Part shown: piece after piece, positions 6,018 through 11,034 of the stretch
How the letters are laid out: each line of letters starts with the position of its first letter
Numbering within the stretch: the first letter of the stretch is position 1
Assembly (NCBI GenBank): GCA_964440285.1
Contig: CAYTRV010000063.1
Span: 1-12,246, forward strand
Reading direction: 5' to 3'
DNA: 12,246 nucleotides
DNA from: CALMEC01 sp964440285
GTDB taxonomy: Bacteria; Actinomycetota; Thermoleophilia; Miltoncostaeales; Miltoncostaeaceae
The notes under the pieces: model-generated
Told to the model about the DNA's origin: nothing
What the model saw: only the letters and a program-made list of their open reading frames with translations
Database searches by the model: none
Position numbers and translations under genes: made by a program

Positions 6018-6887
6018 ATGATGGCTGAGGAGAACGACACACAGATGCCCGACGAGGCGACGGACGACGTGACGAGCGAGGCGCCGCAGGCCGACGCCAC
6101 GCCCGAGCCCGTCGACCAGCCGCAGGCCGACGCCGCGCCGGAGCCCGAAGCTCCGCTCGCCGACGCCACGCCGGAGCCAGACGTCCCTGTCGACGAGCCG
6201 GTGGTCGAGGCCGCGCCGAGCGCCAAGGAGCCGAAGGCGGCCCCCGCGGCGAGCGATGGGCGGCCGGCGCCTCCGCCGCGGATGCGCGAGATCTACGAAC
6301 GCGAGATCCGGCCGAAGCTCCAGGACGAGTTCGGCTACAGGTCGCCCATGCAGCACCCGAGCATCACGAAGATCACGCTCAACATGGGCGTCGGCGAGGC
6401 GAAGCAGAACTCCAAGTCGCTCGACGAGGCGGTCGAGCAGCTCGCGGTGATCGCCGGCCAGCGGCCGATCATCACGAAGGCGCGCAAGTCGATCGCCCAG
6501 TTCAAGCTCCGCGAAGGCATGGCCATCGGCTGCAAGGTCACGCTGCGCGGCGCGCGCATGTGGGAGTTCTACGACCGGCTCACATCGGTCGCACTGCCGC
6601 GGATCCGTGACTTCCGCGGGGTCAACCCAGACAGTTTCGACGGGCGCGGGAACTACGCGCTCGGCATCCGCGAGCAGACGATCTTCCCGGAGATCGACTA
6701 CGACGCGATCGACAAGACCCGCGGTCTGGATGTCATCATCACCACGTCGGCTGCGACCGACGAGGAGGGGCGGGCGCTCCTGCGTCACCTCGGGATGCCG
6801 TTCAGGGCCGACGGGTACACGGCTGACGAACGGGCCGCACGGCGCCGGCGCAAGCAGCGCTCGCGGAGCCGATCGAAGAAGCGATAG
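6018..6887 (+). CDS. rplE: 50S ribosomal protein L5 with acidic N-terminal and basic C-terminal extensions
   Basis: The L5 core occupies residues about 89–263 of 289. It begins MREIYEREIRPKLQDEFGY, then PSITKITLNMGVGEAK (114–129), AGQRPIITKARKSIAQFKLR (146–165), WEFYDRLTSVALPRIRDFRG (182–201), DGRGNYALGIREQTIFPEID (208–227), and ends with LLRHLGMPFR. L5 binds 5S rRNA with L18 and L25-type proteins in the central protuberance. The usual length is about 180–190 residues. Residues 1–88 add an acidic Pro/Ala-rich segment (22 Asp/Glu against 4 Lys/Arg), and the last roughly 26 residues add a basic tail ending in RRRRKQRSRSRSKKR. I keep the ATG at 6018. The extension has the same G/C-rich third positions as the core, leaves only a 5-base gap to rplX, and the internal ATG at 6282 has no good Shine-Dalgarno. 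A start at 6282 would give a normal L5 of about 201 residues and cannot be fully excluded. Confidence 0.93.
   Translation: MMAEENDTQMPDEATDDVTSEAPQADATPEPVDQPQADAAPEPEAPLADATPEPDVPVDEPVVEAAPSAKEPKAAPAASDGRPAPPPRMREIYEREIRPKLQDEFGYRSPMQHPSITKITLNMGVGEAKQNSKSLDEAVEQLAVIAGQRPIITKARKSIAQFKLREGMAIGCKVTLRGARMWEFYDRLTSVALPRIRDFRGVNPDSFDGRGNYALGIREQTIFPEIDYDAIDKTRGLDVIITTSAATDEEGRALLRHLGMPFRADGYTADERAARRRRKQRSRSRSKKR
6087..6179 (+). repeat. Three-copy octad repeat in the L5 N-terminal extension
   Basis: In-frame copies at 6087–6110, 6123–6146 and 6156–6179 encode QADATPEP, QADAAPEP and LADATPEP. The DNA copies are similar but carry several third-position differences. Spacers between copies are short and also Pro/Asp/Glu rich. 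The block lies entirely outside the L5 fold. Confidence 0.75.
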
Positions 6888-6894
6888 GAGAACA

Positions 6895-7080
6895 GTGGCG
6901 AAGACCAGTCTGCGCGTGAAGGCCTCACGCCCGCCGAAGTACCAGACGCGGGGCTACTCGCGCTGCCATCGATGCGGGCGCTCCCGCGCCTTCTACCGCA
7001 AGTTCGGCCTGTGCCGGATCTGCCTGCGCGAAGAGGCGCACGCCGGCGTGATCCCAGGCATGACGAAGTCGAGTTGGTAG
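6895..7080 (+). CDS. rpsZ: 30S ribosomal protein S14, zinc-binding type (type Z)
   Basis: The 61-residue product matches the short zinc form of S14, a 30S head protein next to S3, S10 and S19. It begins MAKTSLRVKASRPPKYQTRG and has the zinc ribbon CHRC–x12–CRIC (Cys24, Cys27, Cys40, Cys43), followed by LREEAHAGVIPGMTKSSW, the standard S14 end. All four ligands are present, so it is the zinc-dependent paralogue; a zinc-free S14, if any, would be encoded elsewhere. The start is GTG at 6895 with AGGAG at 6886–6890. The frame is open upstream within rplE, but homology starts here. rpsH begins on the next base after the TAG. Confidence 0.97.
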   Translation: MAKTSLRVKASRPPKYQTRGYSRCHRCGRSRAFYRKFGLCRICLREEAHAGVIPGMTKSSW

Positions 7081-7476
7081 ATGCTCACTGATCCCGTCGC
7101 CGACATGCTCACCCGCGTGCGAAACGCCAACCAGGCGTTACACGACCAGGTGGCCATGCCGACCAGCAAGCTCAAGGTCGAAATCGCGAAGCTGCTCGAA
7201 GCCGAGGGCTACATCGTCGGCTGGGACGAAGAGGGCGAAGGCAAGGACCGTCAGCTCGTGGTTCGCCTCAAGTACGACCGCAGCCGCCGCCAGGTGATCT
7301 CCGGCCTGCGCCGCATCAGCAAGCCCGGCCGCCGCGTCTACGTCGACCGCACGAGCATCCCCAAGGTCCTCGGCGGCATGGGCGTCGCCGTGATCTCCAC
7401 GTCGCAGGGTCTCTTGACGGGCCAGGAGGCGCGCCGCCGCGGTATCGGCGGCGAGATCCTCTGCGAGGTCTGGTAG
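7081..7476 (+). CDS. rpsH: 30S ribosomal protein S8
   Basis: The 131-residue S8 is a primary 16S rRNA-binding protein of the 30S platform; in E. coli it also represses the spc operon. The sequence begins MLTDPVADMLTRVRNANQAL and has VAMPTSKLKVEIAKLLEAEG (24–43), SGLRRISKPGRRVYV (74–88) and the highly conserved end GVAVISTSQGLLTGQEARRR (101–120) followed by GIGGEILCEVW. The ATG abuts the rpsZ TAG with no gap and has no convincing Shine-Dalgarno, which points to coupled translation. I looked for an S8-target-like structure around the start of rplE and could not recognise one. Confidence 0.98.
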   Translation: MLTDPVADMLTRVRNANQALHDQVAMPTSKLKVEIAKLLEAEGYIVGWDEEGEGKDRQLVVRLKYDRSRRQVISGLRRISKPGRRVYVDRTSIPKVLGGMGVAVISTSQGLLTGQEARRRGIGGEILCEVW

Positions 7477-7487
7477 GTGACCAGGCG

Positions 7488-8021
7488 ATGAGCAGAATCG
7501 GACGCGCACCGATCCCGCTGCCCACCGGCGTGACGGTTGAGATCAAGGGCCAGCACGTGACCGTGAAGGGCCCCAAGGGCGAGCTGTCGCACACGGTCGT
7601 GGAGCCCATCCGGGTCGTTGCGGAGGAGGGCGTGCTGAAGGTGGAGCGCCCGACCGACCGCGCTCCGCACCGGTCGCTCCACGGTCTGTCGCGGACCCTG
7701 GTGGCCAACATGGTCCAGGGGGTGAGCGACGGGTTCGAGAAGCGACTCGAGCTCGTCGGCGTCGGGTACCGCGCGCAGCTCAAGGGCAAGGACCTGGAGA
7801 TCGCCGCGGGCTTCTCCCACCCGGTCGTCGTGACGGCGCCCGAGGGCATCACGTTCGACTGTCCCCAGCCCACACAGATCGTGGTGCAGGGCATCGACAA
7901 GAGCCTCGTGGGCCAGATCGCGGCGGACATCCGCAAGGTGCGTCCACCGGAGCCGTACAAGGGCAAGGGAATCAAGTACGACGGCGAAGTCGTCCGCCGG
8001 AAGGTCGGGAAGCGCGCGTGA
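7488..8021 (+). CDS. rplF: 50S ribosomal protein L6
   Basis: The 177-residue L6 has the expected length and two tandem α/β domains. It sits near the sarcin–ricin loop and the factor-binding site. Features are MSRIGRAPIPLPTGV at the start, GPKGELSH (28–35), the inter-domain region LVANMVQGVSDGFEKRLELV (71–90), GVGYRAQLKGKDLEIAAGFS (91–110) and the L6 signature PPEPYKGKGIKY (153–164) followed by a basic end. The ATG at 7488 has AGGTGA at 7475–7480 overlapping the rpsH stop, with 7-base spacing. The stop overlaps the rplR GTG as GTGA. Confidence 0.98.
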   Translation: MSRIGRAPIPLPTGVTVEIKGQHVTVKGPKGELSHTVVEPIRVVAEEGVLKVERPTDRAPHRSLHGLSRTLVANMVQGVSDGFEKRLELVGVGYRAQLKGKDLEIAAGFSHPVVVTAPEGITFDCPQPTQIVVQGIDKSLVGQIAADIRKVRPPEPYKGKGIKYDGEVVRRKVGKRA

Positions 8022-8374
8022 GGCACATCAGTCCAGCTCCGAGCGGTCGTGAACGACGCCGGCGGCGCATCCGTGGCAAGGTGCACGGCACCGCGCAGCG
8101 TCCCCGCCTGTCGGTCTTCCGTTCCAACGCGCGGATCTACGCGCAGGTCATCGATGACACCAAGGGCCACACCCTGGCCGCCGCCGGATCCACCGAGCAG
8201 TCGCTCCGGGACGTCGGCAAGGGCGACGCCGCAACACAGGTCGGCAGGCTCGTCGCCGATCGGGCGAAGGCCGCCGGGGTGACCCAGGTCGTGTTCGATC
8301 GGGGCGGCTACCTCTACCATGGTCGAGTCAAGGCACTCGCGGACGCCGCTCGCGAGGGCGGCCTTGAGTTCTAG
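8018..8374 (+). CDS. rplR: 50S ribosomal protein L18
   Basis: The 118-residue L18 binds 5S rRNA together with L5. It has a basic N-terminus (GRERRRRRIRGKVHGT, 10–25), then RPRLSVFRSNARIYAQVIDD (28–47), a DDTKGHTLAAAGS segment, AGVTQVVFDRGGYLYHGRVK (86–105) and the typical end ALADAAREGGLEF. The GTG at 8018 overlaps the rplF stop as GTGA. The stop TAG is embedded in the strong Shine-Dalgarno of rpsE (TAGGAGG), so termination here and initiation of S5 are physically adjacent. Confidence 0.97.
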   Translation: MRHISPAPSGRERRRRRIRGKVHGTAQRPRLSVFRSNARIYAQVIDDTKGHTLAAAGSTEQSLRDVGKGDAATQVGRLVADRAKAAGVTQVVFDRGGYLYHGRVKALADAAREGGLEF

Positions 8375-8378
8375 GAGG
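8373..8378 (+). promoter_or_regulatory. Perfect AGGAGG Shine-Dalgarno deciding the rpsE start
   Basis: AGGAGG matches the 16S rRNA tail fully and overlaps the rplR TAG. It is 4 bases before TTG 8383 but only 1 base before TTG 8380. This favours 8383 as the initiator of S5, there being no ATG or GTG in range. Confidence 0.8.
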
Positions 8379-8382
8379 ATTG

Positions 8383-9012
8383 TTGGCTGAGGTACGACGT
8401 ACAGAGCGCATCAACCCGACGGGGCTCGAGCTTGCCGAGCGCGTCGTCCAGGTCAACCGGGTCGCGAAGGTCGTGAAGGGTGGCCGGCGCTTCTCGTTCT
8501 CTGCGCTCGTCGTCGTCGGCGATCAACACGACGTAGTCGGCATCGGGCATGGCAAGGCGCGCGAAGTTCCGCTCGCGATCCAGAAGGCCATCGAGGACGC
8601 CAAGAAGAACCTCTTCCGCGTCCCCAAGCACGGGGCCACGATCACCCACCAGGTGCTCGGCCGCCACGGCGCGGGCCGGGTATTCCTCAAGCCGGCGTCG
8701 CCGGGTACCGGTGTCATCGCGGGCGGCCCGGTGCGCGCGGTCCTCGAGCTCGCGGGTATCAACGACATCCTCAGCAAGTCGCTTGGCAGCTCCAACCCCA
8801 TGAACCTCCTGCCGGCGACCGTCGCCGCGCTCAAGGGGCTTCGCCGTCCGGAAGAGATCGCCGAGCGTCGCGGCAAGACCGTCGCGCACGTGCTCGGCCT
8901 CGCCGACAACCACCGCGCGAAGGTCCTCGAGGACACGCCGGCCGAGGCGCTCGACGAGCCGGTTGCCGTGGGCGTCGGCGCCGACGAGCCGGTGCAGGGG
9001 GACGCGCCGTGA
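8383..9012 (+). CDS. rpsE: 30S ribosomal protein S5 (TTG start)
   Basis: S5 lines the mRNA entry channel with S3 and S4 and influences decoding accuracy. The 209-residue product shows the double-stranded-RNA-binding-like N-domain: LAERVVQVNRVAKVVKGGRR (17–36), FSFSALVVVGD (37–47), GHGKAREVPLAIQKAIEDAK (55–74). The C-domain has LKPASPGTGVIAGGPVRAVL (102–121), LAGINDILSKSLGSSNPMNL (123–142) and ATVAALKGL (145–153). Residues from about 174 on form an acidic tail (EDTPAEALDEPV…GADEPVQGDAP) beyond the fold. No ATG or GTG lies between the rplR stop and the conserved region; tandem TTG codons at 8380 and 8383 are the only candidates, and 8383 has better spacing. The stop overlaps rpmD as GTGA. Confidence 0.96.
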   Translation: MAEVRRTERINPTGLELAERVVQVNRVAKVVKGGRRFSFSALVVVGDQHDVVGIGHGKAREVPLAIQKAIEDAKKNLFRVPKHGATITHQVLGRHGAGRVFLKPASPGTGVIAGGPVRAVLELAGINDILSKSLGSSNPMNLLPATVAALKGLRRPEEIAERRGKTVAHVLGLADNHRAKVLEDTPAEALDEPVAVGVGADEPVQGDAP

Positions 9013-9191
9013 TCCGGGTGACCCAGACGCGCTCGGCGATCGGTACCAAGTGGGAGCACCGCGGCACGCTGCGGGCGCTCGGCCTCGGCAAGATCGGCCG
9101 CAGCAAGGTGCACCGCGACACGCCGGAGCTCCGTGGACGTCTTCGGAAGGTTGCATTCATGGTGGCGGTCGAGGAGGGGGTCAGCGAATGA
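9009..9191 (+). CDS. rpmD: 50S ribosomal protein L30
   Basis: The 60-residue product matches bacterial L30, a small single-domain protein of the 50S subunit that some bacterial groups lack. It begins MIRVTQTRSAIG and then gives the family core HRGTLRALGLGKIGRSKVHR (17–36), DTPELRGRLRKVAFMVAVEE. The GTG start overlaps the rpsE stop (GTGA), and the stop overlaps the rplO ATG (ATGA), so it is coupled on both sides. Confidence 0.97.
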   Translation: MIRVTQTRSAIGTKWEHRGTLRALGLGKIGRSKVHRDTPELRGRLRKVAFMVAVEEGVSE

Positions 9192-9736
9192 GCGACGCGG
9201 ACGCGACACCGGTCGTCGACCCGAACGACGTCCGCCTCGAGAGCCTCGCCCCGCGCCCCGGCTCGCGCCGAAAGCGCAAGCGGATCGGGCGTGGCCCGGG
9301 CTCGGGCCACGGCAAGACCTCGGGACGGGGGCAGAAAGGCCAGGGCTCCCGCTCCGGCAAGGGCCCGATCGAGACGTTCCAGGGCGGCCAGACGCCGATC
9401 CACATGCAGAAGGGCAAGCTGCGCGGCCCCAACCACAAAAAGTCCATGCCGTTCGGGCCGTTCCGCACGCACACGATCCCGGTGAACGTCGGGAGCCTCA
9501 CGGCGTTCGACGCCGGATCGGTCGTGGATGTGGAGGCGCTCGAAGCACGCGGGCTCGTGAAGGGCAACCGCAACCGGCGCTGGCCGGTCAAGATCCTCGC
9601 CCAAGGCGACCTGGACCGCGCGCTTGCGGTGCGCGCCCACCAGTTCTCCGCCGGCGCACGCGCGAAGATCGAGGCGGCGGGCGGCACCGTCGAAGTCATT
9701 CCCGCACGAGCGTCGGCCGCGGCAGCCGAGGAGTAG
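9188..9736 (+). CDS. rplO: 50S ribosomal protein L15
   Basis: At 182 residues this is somewhat longer than the usual 145–150. After a polar N-terminal lead-in (about 14 residues) the L15 pattern appears: LESLAPRPGSRRKRKRIGRG (18–37), GSGHGKTSGRGQKGQGSRSG (38–57), FQGGQTPIHMQKGKLRG (64–80), then HTIPVNVGSL (95–104) and the globular end with VKILAQGDLDRALAVRAHQF (134–153) and AKIEAAGGTVEVI (159–171). The stretch usually resembling RRLPKRGF is replaced by a longer segment (residues 73–96, including NHKKSMPFGPFRTH). The protein binds 23S rRNA late in assembly. The ATG lies in an ATGA overlap with rpmD; homology fixes it although the frame is open upstream. A 44-base gap to secY follows. Confidence 0.95.
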   Translation: MSDADATPVVDPNDVRLESLAPRPGSRRKRKRIGRGPGSGHGKTSGRGQKGQGSRSGKGPIETFQGGQTPIHMQKGKLRGPNHKKSMPFGPFRTHTIPVNVGSLTAFDAGSVVDVEALEARGLVKGNRNRRWPVKILAQGDLDRALAVRAHQFSAGARAKIEAAGGTVEVIPARASAAAAEE

Positions 9737-9737
9737 A

Positions 9738-9751
9738 CGCGGTGTCCCGCG
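9738..9751 (+). promoter_or_regulatory. Small GC hairpin in the rplO–secY gap
   Basis: CGCGG (9738–9742) can pair with CCGCG (9747–9751) across a TGTC loop. There is no T-run after it, so it is not an intrinsic terminator. It would cover the GTG of the mini-ORF at 9742. With only five base pairs in a GC-rich genome it may be chance. Confidence 0.2.
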
Positions 9752-9780
9752 CCATGTGTGCGCCGTCCCTGGGTAACTGA
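9742..9780 (+). CDS. Possible 12-codon bridging mini-ORF upstream of secY
   Basis: Inside the 44-base rplO–secY gap, GTG at 9742 opens twelve codons (VSRAMCAPSLGN with V as initiator; an internal ATG lies at 9754) and ends at TGA 9778–9780, directly abutting the secY GTG at 9781. GAGGAG at 9728–9733, in the last codons of rplO, is 8 bases before the GTG. secY itself has only a weak Shine-Dalgarno, so ribosomes delivered by this mini-ORF could help it initiate. No homologue is recognised, and the ORF is short enough to be chance. Confidence 0.3.
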   Translation: MSRAMCAPSLGN

Positions 9781-11034
9781 GTGCTCAAGTCGATCCTCAA
9801 CGCGTTCAAGTCGCCCGAGCTTCGCAAGAAGATCGCGTTCACGTTCGCGATCCTCGCGATCTACCGCCTCGGCACCTTCGTGCCGAACCCCGGCGTCGAC
9901 GCGAACGAGATCAACGACGCGATCAACAGCCAGGGCGCCGCGAACGTGCTGCAGTTCCTCAACCTGTTCTCGGGCGGGGCGCTGACGCGGTTCTCGGTCT
10001 TCGCGCTGGGGATCATGCCGTACATCACCGCGAGCATCGTGGTGCAGCTCATGACCGTGGTCATCCCGAAGCTCGAGCAGCTCCAGAAGGAAGGCGAGGC
10101 CGGGTACACCAAGATCACGCAGTACACGCGGTACCTCACCGTCGCGCTCGCGTTCCTGCAGTCGCTCGCGTACGTCCTGTTCTTCCGCCAGCAGGGCGCC
10201 TTGGGCGGCCTGTCCGTCGGGCGCCTCTATCTCATCGTCATCTCCCTCACCGCGGGGACGGTGCTGGTGATGTGGTTGGGCGAGCTGGTCACCCAGCGGG
10301 GCATCGGCAACGGCATCTCGCTGATGATCTTCGCGAGCATCGTGGCCGGCATCCCGACCGGCATCGACCGGTGGTGGGGCCTCGATCCGGTGTCGAAGAT
10401 CATCATCGCGGTGATGGCGGTGGGCGTCGTCGTCGGCGTCGTCTACGTCAACGAGGGGCAGCGTCGCATCCCGATCCAGTACGCCAAACGGGTGGTCGGC
10501 CGGCGCATGACGCAGGGCGGCACCACCTACATGCCCTTGCGCGTGAACATGGCGGGTGTCATCCCCGTGATCTTCGCGGCATCGATCGTGATCCTGCCGT
10601 CGCTGTTCTCGACCCTCATCGGCGGGTCGTTCTTCCGGCGGGTGGCCGAGGTGCTCGGCACGAACTCCTGGTACTTCATCGTCTTCCAGGCGCTGCTCAT
10701 CGTGCTGTTCACCTACTTCTACACCGCGGTGCAGTTCAACCCCGTCGATCAAGCCGAGAACCTCAAGAAATACGGCGGGTTCGTGCCGGGGGTCCGGCCG
10801 GGCCGGCCGACCGCCGTGTACCTCGACCGCGTGATGACGCGGTTGACGCTGCCGGGGGCCGTCTACCTGGCGATCATCGCGAGCATCCCGAGCATCATCT
10901 TCAAGTACATGCCCGAGGTGAACTTCACGTTCGCCGGGACGTCGCTGCTGATCGTCGTCGGCGTCGCGATCGACACGATGCGTCAGCTCGAGGCGCAACT
11001 CATGCAGCGCCAGTACGAGGGGTTCCTCAAATAG
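9781..11034 (+). CDS. secY: Preprotein translocase subunit SecY
   Basis: The 417-residue product is the channel-forming membrane subunit of the Sec translocon, working with SecE and SecG and with SecA or the ribosome. It starts with the amphipathic helix MLKSILNAFKSPELRKKIAF, followed by about ten hydrophobic segments near residues 18–34, 66–90, 116–135, 148–168, 178–195, 206–224, 257–280, 297–315, 353–374 and 382–399. Signatures are LNLFSGGALTRFSVFALGIM (60–79, plug and TM2 start), PYITASIVVQL (80–90), GEAGYTKITQYTRY (105–118), ELVTQRGIGNGISLMIFASI (168–187) and NPVDQAENLKKYGGFVPGVR (320–339). It ends in LMQRQYEGFLK, which I recall as a typical actinobacterial C-terminus. The GTG start directly follows an in-frame TGA, so no earlier start exists. 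The TAG stop overlaps the apparent ATA start of adk. Confidence 0.97.
   Translation: MLKSILNAFKSPELRKKIAFTFAILAIYRLGTFVPNPGVDANEINDAINSQGAANVLQFLNLFSGGALTRFSVFALGIMPYITASIVVQLMTVVIPKLEQLQKEGEAGYTKITQYTRYLTVALAFLQSLAYVLFFRQQGALGGLSVGRLYLIVISLTAGTVLVMWLGELVTQRGIGNGISLMIFASIVAGIPTGIDRWWGLDPVSKIIIAVMAVGVVVGVVYVNEGQRRIPIQYAKRVVGRRMTQGGTTYMPLRVNMAGVIPVIFAASIVILPSLFSTLIGGSFFRRVAEVLGTNSWYFIVFQALLIVLFTYFYTAVQFNPVDQAENLKKYGGFVPGVRPGRPTAVYLDRVMTRLTLPGAVYLAIIASIPSIIFKYMPEVNFTFAGTSLLIVVGVAIDTMRQLEAQLMQRQYEGFLK
11017..11022 (+). promoter_or_regulatory. Shine-Dalgarno-like GAGGGG supporting an ATA start for adk
   Basis: GAGGGG, containing the anti-SD-complementary GAGG, lies within the last codons of secY. 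It ends 8 bases before ATA 11031 (10 if only GAGG is counted). It is 17 or more bases from the alternative CTG at 11040, too far for efficient use. Chance occurrence is possible in this G-rich sequence. Confidence 0.45.

Noticed and set aside
5980..6040. An S8-type autoregulatory mRNA site near the rplE start, as in E. coli
   Set aside because: I could not find a helix with the conserved internal-loop pattern of the 16S S8 site by eye. A covariance search would be decisive.
5670..6788. A 372-codon − strand open frame across rplX and rplE
   Set aside because: It is an antisense shadow of known genes; repetitive Arg/Leu/Val/Asp composition follows from the codon bias of the + strand.
6282..6887. 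Internal ATG at 6282 as the true rplE start
   Set aside because: It would give a normal-length L5, but it has no good Shine-Dalgarno, would leave a 269-base gap in a very compact operon, and the upstream frame has coding-like third positions. Kept only as an alternative.
9737..9780. Terminator or promoter between rplO and secY
   Set aside because: The only hairpin has five base pairs and no T-run, and I see no −10/−35-like pair. The gap is better explained by a mini-ORF or simple spacing.
9181..10998. A 605-codon open frame on the − strand across rplO and secY
   Set aside because: Its product is an Arg/Asp/His-rich string with no domain texture. It is the mirror of two certain genes, and such open antisense frames are expected when third codon positions are nearly all G or C.
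10272..11030. In-frame ATG at 10272 as a possible upstream adk start
   Set aside because: It would add about 250 residues of Arg/His/Asp-rich shadow sequence overlapping secY before the P-loop. No adenylate kinase has this, so it does not solve the missing-start problem.
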